NCBI GenBank assembly: GCA_938022205.1
Contig: CALIEB010000001.1
Location: forward strand, 372,001-436,000
Origin: an uncultured Anaerolineae bacterium
GTDB taxonomy: Bacteria; Chloroflexota; Anaerolineae; Aggregatilineales; Phototrophicaceae
Length of the DNA stretch: 64,000 nt
Reading direction: 5' to 3'
Shown piece after piece: positions 40,130-49,521 of the stretch; the stretch's first letter is position 1; every line of letters starts with the position of its first letter. Below the pieces are notes generated by a model. It was not told the origin of the DNA and made no database searches. It was given only the letters and a program-made list of their open reading frames with translations. A program made the position numbers and the translations under genes.

Positions 40130-41014
40130 ATGCGCTGGCGGCGTGCCTTGACGATGCTGTTAGGGCTGCTAATAATGGCAGCACTCACCCAAGCGCAAGA
40201 CGCGATGGGTTGCCGCACAGGCTTGGACGGCTTTATCTACCACATGACAGAGGGCGGCTATCAACGCGGCTTGGGGCGCATACCAGAGGCATTGTACCAC
40301 TTTGACTGTGCTATCGCGCAAAACAGCGTTTCGCTGCTCGCCTATCGCCAGCGCGGCGCGGTGCATATCAGCGCGGGCAACTACCTCGCCGCCATCCAAG
40401 ACATGACGCTGGTCATCGATGCCGACCCCACCGACATCATCGCCATGAACGGGCGTGGGTTTGCCTTCTTGCGCATGGGCAACCTGCAGCAAGCTATTGA
40501 CGATTTCAACCGCGCGCTGGCGATTGACCCGAATTTCTCGCGCGCGTATAACAATCGCGGTATCGCCTACGAGACACGCGGCAACTTCGCCGAAGCTATC
40601 GCCGACTACAACATGGCGGCGGAGCTTGGACATGACCCGCCGCACTTCCCCCACTGGAATCTCGCCAACCTCTACCACAAGCGCAAGCAGTACCCCGAAG
40701 CCATCCGCGAGCTACAGCGCGTCGTGCAGGTCATGCCGTCGTTCGTTGCGGCATATAAGCTCATGGGGGACATTTACATGGAGATGGGCGACCACGTGCA
40801 GGCGGAAGAACGCTACTTGCAATACGTCAAGCTCAGCAACACCGCCGACACGTCCGCGCTGGAGTTTATCTACGCGCTGAACACACGCCAAACCATACAG
40901 CGTTACGCGCCCAGCGTGCTGATTGGTTTGATTTTGCTCTATTTGGGCGGGCGCGCCCTGTGGCAGTTCTTCCGCCGCGTGCGCGCCCGCGATACCCAGC
41001 CGACGGTGGCTTAG
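40130..41014 (+). CDS. Membrane-anchored TPR protein
   Basis: 294 residues from the ATG at 40130. An N-terminal signal or anchor (MRWRRALTMLLGLLIMAAL) precedes five to six TPR units, for example AYRQRGAVHISAGNYLAAI and AYNNRGIAYETRGNFAEAI. A C-terminal membrane helix (SVLIGLILLYLGGRALWQFF, about 262-281) is followed by a short basic tail. The TPR part should face outside, held at both ends or only at the C-terminus if the signal is cut. It forms an operon with the lipoprotein, so the two may work as one complex. The last 4 bases overlap the convergent ferredoxin reductase gene. Confidence 0.8.
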   Translation: MRWRRALTMLLGLLIMAALTQAQDAMGCRTGLDGFIYHMTEGGYQRGLGRIPEALYHFDCAIAQNSVSLLAYRQRGAVHISAGNYLAAIQDMTLVIDADPTDIIAMNGRGFAFLRMGNLQQAIDDFNRALAIDPNFSRAYNNRGIAYETRGNFAEAIADYNMAAELGHDPPHFPHWNLANLYHKRKQYPEAIRELQRVVQVMPSFVAAYKLMGDIYMEMGDHVQAEERYLQYVKLSNTADTSALEFIYALNTRQTIQRYAPSVLIGLILLYLGGRALWQFFRRVRARDTQPTVA

Positions 41015-42396
41015 CGCACCGCCTGCAACATCTCGTCAATGTCGGTGAACTTGTGGCGCGGTCTGCCTTCCGCTGCGCCGCGTTCGGTCTCCAGCTTGTC
41101 CAGCTTCTGCCAATCGGCAAAGGTCACAAACGTCACCTCACGCGCCTTGAGCAGTGCTTCCATTGCCTCCGGTTCAGGGCGTGCGGGCTGCCAGTGTGCG
41201 CCCGCCCGCACGTCTTCCACGAGGTGCGCCGCCGTCTCGTGGCTGTCGGGCTTGTTCGTGCCGATGATGCCGCTAGGACCGCGCTTAATCCAGCCGACCA
41301 CGTACTGCCCCGTCACCGTCGCGCCGTTATCCGTCACGCGCCCCTCCACGTTGGGAATCGTGCCGCTGCGCTCGTTGAACGGCACATCCGGCAGCGGCAC
41401 GCCGCGATAGCCCACGCTGCGGAACACCAACCCGACGGGGAAAACTTGCGTGTGGTCGGTGGCAACCGCCTTCACGTTGCCTTTGTCGTCCATCACGAGC
41501 TTATTTTTGACCATCTTAATCGCTTCGACGCGCCCATCGCCCAAAATCTCCACAGGCGACCACAAGAAGCGCATGTAGATTTTCTTGGGCTTGTCAGTAG
41601 GTTGGTGCGCGGCATAGGCTTGCAAAATCTCGACGTTCTTCGCGTCTTTGCTCTCGGCTTTGTCAGACGCTAGATACGCCTTGCTCACGTCGTCTAGCTC
41701 GACCTCTTCGGGCAGCACAAGGCAGTCCGCGCCTTCCATCTCGCCCAACTCTTTAATCTCGGGGTTGGTGAAGGCGGCTTGTGCCGCGCCACGCCGACCG
41801 AACACGTAAATTTCCTTGACGCGACTTTGTGCTAACGCCGCTTGGGCATAGTCAGCAATGTCCGTGCAGTTCAGCTCTTCTTGCGTGCGCGCCAAGATGC
41901 GCGTCACGTCCATCGCCACGTTGCCGATGCCAATCACCGCCACGCGCTCTTGCGTTAAATCAAACTGCAAGTGCTTGTAATCGGGGTGACCATTGTACCA
42001 GCCGACAAATTCGGTGGCGGCGTGGCTACCCGGCAGGTCTTCGCCGGGGATACCTAACGCCTTGTCGGTCTGCGCGCCCACCGCGAAAATCACAGCGTGA
42101 TAGTGCGCTTGCAAGTCAGCAAGTGTCAGGTCAGTGCCAAAGTTCACATGCCCATAGAAGCGGAAATGAGGGTGCGCGGCAATTTTGTCGTAGACCTTTG
42201 TCACGCTCTTGATTTTTTGGTGGTCGGGCGCGACCCCACCGCGCACCAATCCGAACGGCGTGGGCAAGCGGTCGAACATGTCAATCGACACTGCCTCAAC
42301 GTGTTTCTGTAAGTATTCCGCCGCGTAAAATCCCGAAGGTCCGGAGCCAATAATCGCCACGCGAAGGGGATGGGCGGACGTACCAATGCTGCTCAT
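41011..42396 (-). CDS. Ferredoxin/adrenodoxin-type NADP reductase (FprA-like)
   Basis: 461 residues from the ATG at 42396, with GAGGG 8 bases upstream. A cytoplasmic FAD flavoenzyme moving electrons between NADP(H) and ferredoxin. VAIIGSGPSGFYAAEYL is the N-terminal FAD fold, RLPTPFGLVRGGVAPDHQ is a hallmark of the adrenodoxin-reductase group, VAVIGIGNVAMDVTRIL is the NADP site, and GWIKRGPSGIIGTNKPDS near the end closes over the flavin. The length is typical of FprA. It could feed electrons from NADPH to ferredoxin-dependent enzymes. No ferredoxin gene is adjacent; the upstream GPH symporter gene may or may not be in the same unit. Confidence 0.92.
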   Translation of the reverse strand: MSSIGTSAHPLRVAIIGSGPSGFYAAEYLQKHVEAVSIDMFDRLPTPFGLVRGGVAPDHQKIKSVTKVYDKIAAHPHFRFYGHVNFGTDLTLADLQAHYHAVIFAVGAQTDKALGIPGEDLPGSHAATEFVGWYNGHPDYKHLQFDLTQERVAVIGIGNVAMDVTRILARTQEELNCTDIADYAQAALAQSRVKEIYVFGRRGAAQAAFTNPEIKELGEMEGADCLVLPEEVELDDVSKAYLASDKAESKDAKNVEILQAYAAHQPTDKPKKIYMRFLWSPVEILGDGRVEAIKMVKNKLVMDDKGNVKAVATDHTQVFPVGLVFRSVGYRGVPLPDVPFNERSGTIPNVEGRVTDNGATVTGQYVVGWIKRGPSGIIGTNKPDSHETAAHLVEDVRAGAHWQPARPEPEAMEALLKAREVTFVTFADWQKLDKLETERGAAEGRPRHKFTDIDEMLQAVR

Positions 42397-42486
42397 AAGC
42401 AATCCCTCTTGAGATAACTAAACCAACATCCCTTAGTATAAACTGCCCACCCCACAAGGCGTTACGCCATTTGTCATGAAAAAACC

Positions 42487-43887
42487 CTATTGTTTTCCAC
42501 TTTTTGCCGCCTGCTGCATCTGCTGAATTTCCGCCAGCACCGTTTGCTCGCGGTAGCGCAGGAAGATGAACGCCGCTAGCGCGCACAGCGCAAAGCCAAA
42601 CACCCCGCTCAAGCGAATGCCCAAGTCATTGCCAATGTCACGCCCAAAACTGGTGAGAATGGCGAACAGCACCACGCCGAAAGTTTGCCCAAACTTTTGC
42701 AAGAGCGTGCGCGCCGCAAAGAACATCCCCTCTTGTGCCGTGCCAGTTTGCAGCGTGTCATGCGTAGCAATGTCCGCCAAGATGGCGTTGGGCAACACGC
42801 CCAAGAAGCCCAAGCCCGGTATGGCGTAGATAATCACGATAACATAGCCCTGCACGTCCTTAGGGACAAACGGAATGCCGTTGCCCAAGAAGAACACGGC
42901 AAAAAAGACGACACTTAGCGCGCTAAACGCAAAAACAACGAGGCGTTTCTTGCCGATGCGCTGCGCCAACGCCGTCACCACCGGATAAAACGCCAGTGCG
43001 AGGATGACCGTCAGCGGCAGCAGCACGCCCACCATCTCCTCTGGTTGTTCGAGCAGCACGGTGACGTAATACAGAAAGCCGGTGTTGATAATCGCCAGCG
43101 ACGTAAAGTACGCCATGTCCGCCACGACATAAAAGCGGAAGTGCGGGTTGCTGAAGGTGTGGCGCAGGGCTTGCATGAGCGGCACGGTTGAAGGTTGGGA
43201 GTTGCTGTAGGTGCGCTCATCCAGCGTGAACACGGGGACAAGCATCAGCACTGCCGCCAGAACTGCCGTCGCGCCGAACGCCATTTGCAGCTCCAGCACG
43301 CGGTCGTTGAGGTTGAACAAGCCTTTAAAGACCCCCGCCAGCGCGGGCGATTGCGAGGCGACAATTAAGCCCAGCGCATAAGTGACGGAAATCCACATCG
43401 AGAGGTTGAGGCGGTCTTTTTCGTTGCGGCTAAGCTCGGGCAGCAGCGCGAAAAAAGGCGTGACGTAAAACGTGATAGCGATATAGAACAAGGCTTGCAT
43501 GACAAAAAGCCAGACAATGTTGAGCGTGCTTTCGCCTCGCACAGGCGGCACGAACATCAAGAAGCACAGCACTGCCGCCGGCACCGCCCCCATCGCCATA
43601 AACGGAATGCGCTTGCCACGCGGGTTGGTGGAACGGTCGCTCCAGCTGGCGATAATGGGGTCGGTGATGGCATCAAGCAAGCGTCCGCTAGCGGTAATCA
43701 GCACAATCGCGTTCAGCACCAGCAAGAAAGTCGCTTGCGTGATGAAGTAGGGGATGCCCGCGTTTTCGGGCGGCAAATAAAAGTAGACCAGCTGCAAGCC
43801 GATTAAGTTCAACAGCGTTGACCAGCCCAACTGCCCGACAGCGTAAAGCAGCTGTTTGCCTAAAGGCAGCGCAGGTTTTTCCGACAT
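42487..43887 (-). CDS. GPH-family (MelB-like) sugar:cation symporter
   Basis: 466 residues and about twelve helices. LLDAITDPIIASWSDRSTNPRGKRIPFM in helix 2 and the next loop is the signature of the glycoside-pentoside-hexuronide:cation symporters, with the acidic pair that binds the coupling cation in MelB. PGLGFLGVLPNAILADIATHD in the second half also fits. Such proteins import di- or monosaccharides with H+ or Na+. The substrate is not predictable and no glycoside hydrolase gene is nearby. AGGAGAG lies upstream of the ATG at 43887. It stands 57 bases after the small membrane-protein gene, on the same strand. Confidence 0.85.
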   Translation of the reverse strand: MSEKPALPLGKQLLYAVGQLGWSTLLNLIGLQLVYFYLPPENAGIPYFITQATFLLVLNAIVLITASGRLLDAITDPIIASWSDRSTNPRGKRIPFMAMGAVPAAVLCFLMFVPPVRGESTLNIVWLFVMQALFYIAITFYVTPFFALLPELSRNEKDRLNLSMWISVTYALGLIVASQSPALAGVFKGLFNLNDRVLELQMAFGATAVLAAVLMLVPVFTLDERTYSNSQPSTVPLMQALRHTFSNPHFRFYVVADMAYFTSLAIINTGFLYYVTVLLEQPEEMVGVLLPLTVILALAFYPVVTALAQRIGKKRLVVFAFSALSVVFFAVFFLGNGIPFVPKDVQGYVIVIIYAIPGLGFLGVLPNAILADIATHDTLQTGTAQEGMFFAARTLLQKFGQTFGVVLFAILTSFGRDIGNDLGIRLSGVFGFALCALAAFIFLRYREQTVLAEIQQMQQAAKSGKQ

Positions 43888-43944
43888 AAGCGCACTCTCC
43901 TAAACAAGTTTTTTCGAATAAAACAAAGCCGAGCTGCGCTTATT

Positions 43945-44115
43945 CTAACCTATCCAGCCCAAAGCAACAAAAACGAGTGTGAAAAGCAGCAGCACGCCTA
44001 ATGCTGCCCAGATGAGCAGTGCCGCCTTGCGCTTCCAACGGGCGTACTGGTCGATTAGCCCGCGCGCGTCATAGCCCTCTTGCGGAGGATTAGGTGGGAT
44101 GTGGTTCTCGTCCAT
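43945..44115 (-). CDS. 56-residue single-span membrane protein, coupled to sbcC
   Basis: The ATG (44113-44115) overlaps the sbcC stop as TAATG, a classic arrangement for translational coupling. The product begins MDENHIPPNPPQEGYDAR, continues with a charged stretch (QYARWKRKAA) and ends with one hydrophobic helix (about 32-53) and WIG. The N-terminus should face the cytoplasm by the positive-inside rule. I do not recognise a family. The tight coupling and normal base composition make it likely to be a real gene. Its role beside an SbcC-type ATPase is unknown. Confidence 0.65.
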   Translation of the reverse strand: MDENHIPPNPPQEGYDARGLIDQYARWKRKAALLIWAALGVLLLFTLVFVALGWIG

Positions 44116-46667
44116 TAGCGCAAGCTCAGGCGGCTGCCGTGCGGGGTCTTTTCGACGACGATATGTACAGGAAAAGCGTCGCGCAAATCCTCAAGGTGCG
44201 TAATCACCAACACCATCTTGAAGTCTTCTTGCACTTGGGTGATGGCTTCCACAAGGCGCGCACGTCCTTCCTCATCCTGTGTACCAAAGCCCTCGTCGAT
44301 GATGAGCGTTTGTAGGTGCGCACCGGCGCGCCGCGCCAGCAGCTTTGCCAGCGCAACCCGCAGCGCGAAGTTAATGCGAAAGGCTTCGCCGCCGCTGTAG
44401 AGGTCGTAGCTGCGCGTGCCAAGCTCGTCGGAAATCTCAATGTCAAGCGTTTCGCGCAGGGTGTCGGTGCTGTGCGTTAGCCGCTGCGTGGTCAAGCGCA
44501 AGTGCATGCGTCCGCTCGTCATGCGCGCCAGCAAATCGTTGGCAAGGGCTTCGAGTTCAGGGATGGCAGTCTCCATAACCATCGCCGGCACGCCGTTCTT
44601 GCTAAACGCCATTTGCAACTCTTGGTACATAGCTATTTGAACGCGCAGGTTTGCGCGCTCTGCGAGGGATTCTTGCTTGCGTTGGCGCACATCCACCAAG
44701 CTGTTGAGCTTCTGTTTAGCCTCCGAGAGCCCGTCACGGGCGTTTTCGTAGCGCGTGCGCTGCGCGTTGTATTCGGCATCACGCTTGGCGTATTCCTGTG
44801 CCATTTCGGTTAGCTCGCGGATAGTGCCCTTCAACGCCTCTAGCTCGGCGCGCAGCTCTTCGATAGCACGCTGCCACTCCTCAAAGCGCGCCATCTCTTC
44901 TTGATACGTCGCCTCGTCTCGCGGCAGCATGCATTTGGCAAGTTCTAACGAACGATACTCAGCGTCAAACTTCTCGTAGCTAGCTTGCTGCGCCTGTAAC
45001 GCCGCGTGCTGGCTGTCGTCATAGGCCAGCTGCGCCAGCTCGGCAGCCAGCCGCGCCAGCTCAGCGCGCTGCGCGTGCGCGTAATCCTCGGCATCCAAGC
45101 GCGCCTCTAACCCCGCTAGCTCGCGCTCAGCGTCCGCCAGCGCAAGACGCGCCTCCTGCGCCTGTTGCTGCAGCTGCTCCAGTTTGCCGCGCTGGGTGCG
45201 CAGCTCCGCCAGCGGCTTCACCGCCTTTTGCAAGGTCTTAACCTCTTTTTCCGCCTGCTGCAGCGCGCTCGCCAGCGTGTTGTAGGCTTCTTGCGCCGCT
45301 TGCCACTCGCGCCGCTTTTGCTCCAGCTCAGCATTGCGCTCAAGCAAGATCGTTTGCAGATGTTCAGGTGTTAAAGGCTGCCCACACAAAGGACATTCCG
45401 CGTCATCGGTGGTCTGCAGCTCGGCAATGTGCGCCTTGAGTTTTTCGCCCTCCTCTCTCAGCGCGTCCTGCCGCGTCTTTAACCCACCACGCTGCTCTTT
45501 CTGCGCGGCAATTTGCTCCTGCAGGACGTTCAGCCGCACATCTTGCGCCTCCAGTGCGGCAATCTGCGCGTTAAGCGCGGCATACGCCGCATCATCAGCG
45601 GCTTGCACCTGCTGCGTCAGCTGAGTCATGCGCGCGCGCACCGCCGCCGCGTCACGCTCGAGTGCCGCGCGCGCCGCGCTTATCGCCTGCTTAAGGTCAT
45701 GCTGCTGCTCTTCGAGCGAGCGCACGACGCGCAAATCTTCGGCAAGACGTTCACGCTGCGCCTTCACATCCTGCAGTGCCGCATAGCCCGCTTCAATAGA
45801 ATGCGCTTGCGCAAGCGTGGCGCGGTATTGAGCAATGCTCGCCTGCAGCTTGTCGATGTGCTGCTGAGCTTGCGTTGCCTTGCGCGCGTATTCCACAATG
45901 CGACGGCTAGTTTCCTCGTATTTCTTGTTGGCATACTCTAACTCGCGCGGAGCGTGCTTGACGAGTTCACGCGCCGCTTCCGCCTCTCTTAGGCGCGCTT
46001 CTGCGTCATCAAACACCTTTTGCGCGTCGTCGCGCTGGCGTTGATATTCCGCTTCACGCCCCAGCTCCTCCTCTAGCTCGCGCAAACGCAGCAGCAAAAA
46101 CTGCTCCTCCGCGTTCAACCTGTCTATCTTGGCTTTGGCGCGCTCGCGGTAGATTTCCCAAACTTCCAAGCCCAAAATGTCAAACAACACGCGCTTGCGC
46201 TCGGCGGCGGTCTTGGTCGTAAAAGCATCCGCCTTACCCTGCTGTAAGTAAGCAGTCGCAATAAACGTGTCGTAGTCCAAATGCAGCAGCTCTTCGATGC
46301 GCTTCTGCGTGGCGTTGAGATTCACGTCGTTGCGCAGCTCCCACTTGGCATCAGGCGTGCGCACGAAAAACTCAAGAAACGTTTGCCCCTTGCCCGCCGT
46401 CGTGCGCGTACGCTTGACGCGATAGTCCCTGCCTTCATGCTCAAAATCGAGCGTAACACTCATCTCGGTTTGCCCCTGATGCACGAGGTCGTTCATCAGG
46501 TTGCCGCGCGCTTTGCCCCAGATTGCCCACGTCAAGGCATCGAGAATCGATGACTTGCCTGCGCCGTTTTGTCCCGACAAGCACGCCAGATGAATGCCGT
46601 CGAACTCCAGCGGCGCGGGGTCGCGGTAAGGCAAAAAATTTCTCATTTCTAATCGCTTAGGTATCAT
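44115..46667 (-). CDS. sbcC: SbcC/Rad50-type DNA repair ATPase
   Basis: 850 residues, nearer to Rad50 than to E. coli SbcC (about 1050). GQNGAGKSS (32-40) is Walker A; the long central part is two coiled-coil arms rich in Glu, Gln and Ala; CPLCGQPL near residue 425 is the zinc hook at their tip. DLYSGGEAFRINFALRVALA is the ABC signature and TLIIDEGFGTQDEEGR holds Walker B and the D-loop. With SbcD/Mre11 such proteins open hairpins and process blocked DNA ends. No sbcD/mre11 gene is adjacent: guaA lies upstream and a small membrane protein downstream, which is unusual. Confidence 0.92.
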   Translation of the reverse strand: MIPKRLEMRNFLPYRDPAPLEFDGIHLACLSGQNGAGKSSILDALTWAIWGKARGNLMNDLVHQGQTEMSVTLDFEHEGRDYRVKRTRTTAGKGQTFLEFFVRTPDAKWELRNDVNLNATQKRIEELLHLDYDTFIATAYLQQGKADAFTTKTAAERKRVLFDILGLEVWEIYRERAKAKIDRLNAEEQFLLLRLRELEEELGREAEYQRQRDDAQKVFDDAEARLREAEAARELVKHAPRELEYANKKYEETSRRIVEYARKATQAQQHIDKLQASIAQYRATLAQAHSIEAGYAALQDVKAQRERLAEDLRVVRSLEEQQHDLKQAISAARAALERDAAAVRARMTQLTQQVQAADDAAYAALNAQIAALEAQDVRLNVLQEQIAAQKEQRGGLKTRQDALREEGEKLKAHIAELQTTDDAECPLCGQPLTPEHLQTILLERNAELEQKRREWQAAQEAYNTLASALQQAEKEVKTLQKAVKPLAELRTQRGKLEQLQQQAQEARLALADAERELAGLEARLDAEDYAHAQRAELARLAAELAQLAYDDSQHAALQAQQASYEKFDAEYRSLELAKCMLPRDEATYQEEMARFEEWQRAIEELRAELEALKGTIRELTEMAQEYAKRDAEYNAQRTRYENARDGLSEAKQKLNSLVDVRQRKQESLAERANLRVQIAMYQELQMAFSKNGVPAMVMETAIPELEALANDLLARMTSGRMHLRLTTQRLTHSTDTLRETLDIEISDELGTRSYDLYSGGEAFRINFALRVALAKLLARRAGAHLQTLIIDEGFGTQDEEGRARLVEAITQVQEDFKMVLVITHLEDLRDAFPVHIVVEKTPHGSRLSLR

Positions 46668-46706
46668 ACGCTGCTACTTCTTCTGCGTTGAGCGATTAGC
46701 AAGCCA

Positions 46707-48257
46707 CTATTCCCACTCGATGGTCGCAGGCGGCTTGCTGGTGATGTCGTAAACGACGCGGTTGACACCGCGCACTTCGTTGACGATGCGGCGGCTAACC
46801 GTCGCCAGTAAATCATAGGGCAGACGCGCCCAATCCGCTGTCATGAAATCGTCCGTTTGCACGGCGCGCAGCGCGACCACCTCTTCGTAGGTGCGCTGGT
46901 CGCCCATCACGCCCACCGCCTGCACGGGTAGCAGCACCGCAAAGCACTGCGCCGTGTCGCCCACCAGCAGGTTCGCCTTTTCCAACTCTTCCAAAAAAAT
47001 CGCGTCGGCGTGGCGCAGCTTGTCGAGGCGCGCCAGCGTCAGCTCACCCAGACAGCGTATCGCCAAGCCGGGACCGGGAAAGGGCTGGCGGTAGACGATG
47101 CTATCAGGCAAGCCTAGTGCCTTGCCCACCTTGCGCACCTCGTCCTTGAACAGGTCGCGCAGTGGCTCAATCAGCTCAAAGTGCATGTCATCGGGCAGCC
47201 CACCCACGTTGTGGTGGCTCTTGATGACGTGCGCCGCCTTGCTGTTCTGCGCGCTCTCGATGACATCCGGGTAAATCGTGCCTTGCGCCAAGAAACGCAC
47301 GCCCTCAAGGGCGCGTGCCTCCGCGCTGAACACGTCGATGAAGAGCTTGCCGATGCGCTTGCGCTTGGCTTCTGGCTCGCGAATGTGCTGTAATTCATCG
47401 AGAAAAAGCTCGGTCGCGTCATTGTAAACGACGTTCATGTGCTGCTCGTCACGGAAGACGCGCAGCACGTTTTCAGCCTCATGAAGACGCAAGAAGCCCG
47501 TATTGACGAAAATCGCCGTCAGCTGCGCGCCAACCGCCCGCTGCAAGAGCGCACCGACCACCGCGCTGTCCACGCCGCCGCTCAAACCGAGCAGCACGCG
47601 CTCGTCGCCGACACGCGCGCGCACTTGCGCAATCGTCGTCTCGATAAACGCAGCGGGTGTCCACTTCGGCACACAGCCGCAAACGCGCTGGGTAAACGCC
47701 GCTAGCAGCTGCGCGCCCTGTGGGGTATGCGTGACTTCAGGATGAAACTGCACGCCGTAATAGCCGCGTGTCATGTCGGCAATAGCGGCGTAGGGCGAGT
47801 TGGCACTTTCAGCGATAGGCGTAAAGCCTTCTGGCAGGCGTGTCACCTTGTCGCCGTGCGACATCCACACCGCTAGCTGCGGCGGCAACCCGTCGAACAG
47901 CGGGCTAGGGTGGTAGTGCGTGATGTCCGCTTGCCCAAACTCCCGCTTGGGCGAAGCCTCAACCGTGCCACCCAGTGCGTGAACCAGTGCCTGCAAGCCG
48001 TAACAAATGCCCAAGATTGGCTTGCCGCTGGCCAGCAGATAGTCGGGCAGCTGCGGTGCGCCGTCCTCGTAGACGCTGTTGGGTCCGCCGCTCAAGATAT
48101 AGCCCAAAGGAGCATTGCGATTGACGTGTTCGGCAGGCGCGTCGTGAGCGAACACTTCCGAATACACACCGCCTTCGCGCACGCGCCGCGCAATAAGCTG
48201 GGTATACTGTGAGCCGTAATCGAGAATGGCGATGCCGCCTGTGCGCAGGTCATCCAC
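46707..48257 (-). CDS. guaA: GMP synthase (glutamine-hydrolysing)
   Basis: 516 residues, starting with GTG at 48257 directly after the stop of the response-regulator gene. It converts XMP to GMP with ATP and glutamine. The N-terminal class I glutaminase shows [16 protein letters not shown], the nucleophile in GICYGLQAL and the His/Glu of [11 protein letters not shown]. The synthetase domain shows the PP-loop [17 protein letters not shown], and the C-terminal dimerisation domain ends with [17 protein letters not shown], the standard GuaA end. The length is typical. It forms part of a tight minus-strand operon (gatC, regulator, guaA, sbcC, small protein). Confidence 0.96.
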   Translation of the reverse strand: MDDLRTGGIAILDYGSQYTQLIARRVREGGVYSEVFAHDAPAEHVNRNAPLGYILSGGPNSVYEDGAPQLPDYLLASGKPILGICYGLQALVHALGGTVEASPKREFGQADITHYHPSPLFDGLPPQLAVWMSHGDKVTRLPEGFTPIAESANSPYAAIADMTRGYYGVQFHPEVTHTPQGAQLLAAFTQRVCGCVPKWTPAAFIETTIAQVRARVGDERVLLGLSGGVDSAVVGALLQRAVGAQLTAIFVNTGFLRLHEAENVLRVFRDEQHMNVVYNDATELFLDELQHIREPEAKRKRIGKLFIDVFSAEARALEGVRFLAQGTIYPDVIESAQNSKAAHVIKSHHNVGGLPDDMHFELIEPLRDLFKDEVRKVGKALGLPDSIVYRQPFPGPGLAIRCLGELTLARLDKLRHADAIFLEELEKANLLVGDTAQCFAVLLPVQAVGVMGDQRTYEEVVALRAVQTDDFMTADWARLPYDLLATVSRRIVNEVRGVNRVVYDITSKPPATIEWE

Positions 48258-49070
48258 TTAGACGCTCGCCTCGCGCTTGGTTTTGAACGCCATCAACGGC
48301 ACAAAACGCTCTTGCGGCGTGCCAACGTCTAGCGTGATGCCACCTCTGTCCGCGTCGGTGAAGGTGTAGAAAGCGCGCACTTGCTCGTTAAACCGCTGCT
48401 TAATCTTAGCTTCAAGCGCGTCGAGGTCTTTGCTATCGGTCGCTACCACAAACGTTTGCCCGTTAATGCCGACAAAATCGTCCGAGCTGTGTTCTGACAG
48501 CACGTCGCGGATCGTCTTGCCCGCATGGTACAGCACGTCACTAGCCGCAATGAAGCTATACGTGTCGGTGTAAGCATCAAAGCCCTCAAGGTCGAAGTAT
48601 AACACTTGCGCGCCGCGCTGGACACGCGCTGTCACCTCTTCGACCACCAGCTGTCCGGTCGGCAAGCCCGTGCGCGGCTCGTGCAAGTTCTCGCGGGTGG
48701 CGCGCTTGATAGAGCCTTCCACGCGCAAGCGCAGCTCATCAATGTCAAAGGGTTTGGTGATATAGTCGTCTGCCCCCAGCTCCAAGCCTTTGACGATGCT
48801 GGAGCGTTCGTCTTTTTGCGTCAGGAAAATGGTGGGGATGTACTTGGTCAGCGACATGTTGCGCAGCCTAAAGCAGATGTCATAACCGTTCATGTCGGGC
48901 AGCATGATGTCGAGCAAAATCAAATTGGGGAATTTGGTGCGGGCGATCTCAATGCCGTCCGCGCCGTTGTCCGCGTGCAGCACCTCGTAGCCGATGGACT
49001 GGAAGTACATCAGCAGCATTTCCGCCACGTCGAAATCGTCTTCTACCAGAAGCAAGCGATACTGTGCCAT
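48258..49070 (-). CDS. Response regulator with receiver and degenerate GGDEF-like domain
   Basis: 270 residues. Residues 1-120 are a receiver domain: acidic pocket E10/D11/D12, phospho-acceptor D54 in LILLDIMLPDMNG, and K106 in YITKPF. Residues 128-262 look like a decayed diguanylate cyclase domain: RTGLPTGQLVVEEV resembles the usual LTGLPNR start, VLYFDLEGFDAYTDTYSFIA the DLDxFK region, and NGQTFVV stands where GGDEF should be. The GTP and metal residues are missing, so it should not make c-di-GMP; it may bind a nucleotide or a partner. No sensor kinase is near. Its stop abuts the guaA start, an odd but firm link to purine synthesis. Confidence 0.85.
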   Translation of the reverse strand: MAQYRLLLVEDDFDVAEMLLMYFQSIGYEVLHADNGADGIEIARTKFPNLILLDIMLPDMNGYDICFRLRNMSLTKYIPTIFLTQKDERSSIVKGLELGADDYITKPFDIDELRLRVEGSIKRATRENLHEPRTGLPTGQLVVEEVTARVQRGAQVLYFDLEGFDAYTDTYSFIAASDVLYHAGKTIRDVLSEHSSDDFVGINGQTFVVATDSKDLDALEAKIKQRFNEQVRAFYTFTDADRGGITLDVGTPQERFVPLMAFKTKREASV

Positions 49071-49091
49071 AAGCGCGTCTCCTTAAGGGAA

Positions 49092-49397
49092 TTACTCATC
49101 TCCCAACACGACGTTGACCTTAAACTGATTTTCTTCGGCATCGGGAGCGTTTTTCACCGCCACTTCCGGCGCAAGCGCAGGTGCAGGCGTGTCTGCACGC
49201 AGCACGGTATGCAGCGGCAGCACGGAAGCCGTCGGGGCGATATGGGAAGTGTCTACCTCTTGTAGCAAGCGAAAATAGTCCAAAATTTGCGATAACTGCG
49301 CCGTGTAGGTCGCTAATTCGGCTTCGCTGAGGTCGAGTTTTGCCAGTTCGGCAATGGCACGAACGTCCTCAAGCGTCAAAGCAGGTGGTTGTGACAC
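49092..49397 (-). CDS. gatC: Asp/Glu-tRNA(Asn/Gln) amidotransferase subunit C
   Basis: 101 residues from a GTG at 49397, supported by AAGGGG 7 bases upstream. GatC is a small belt that holds GatA and GatB together in the GatCAB complex, which amidates Glu-tRNA-Gln or Asp-tRNA-Asn. LTLEDVRAIAELAKLDLSEAEL is the family's N-terminal helix pair and ILDYFRLLQEVDTSHIAPT the following segment; the tail ends with the usual AVKNAPDAEENQFKV. gatA and gatB are not in the window. It heads a minus-strand operon with its own promoter. Confidence 0.93.
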   Translation of the reverse strand: MSQPPALTLEDVRAIAELAKLDLSEAELATYTAQLSQILDYFRLLQEVDTSHIAPTASVLPLHTVLRADTPAPALAPEVAVKNAPDAEENQFKVNVVLGDE

Positions 49398-49441
49398 AGC
49401 AATCCCCTTCTGTTGTCCAGATGTGGCACAATTTTACGCCG

Positions 49442-49450
49442 ATTATAGCA
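49442..49450 (-). promoter_or_regulatory. Extended -10 promoter of the gatC operon
   Basis: Minus strand TGC then a perfect TATAAT (49442-49447). No clear -35. The start would be about 38 bases before the gatC GTG. Confidence 0.55.
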
Positions 49451-49521
49451 CACGTCACAGGCTAAAAACATAACAATGTGCCAACGGGATTGGGATTCGC
49501 ATAGGCGTGAGCGCATTCTTT

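Noticed and set aside
43881-43944. Possible terminator between the small membrane protein and the GPH symporter gene
   Set aside because: Only short T-runs without a stable stem are visible; read-through cannot be excluded.
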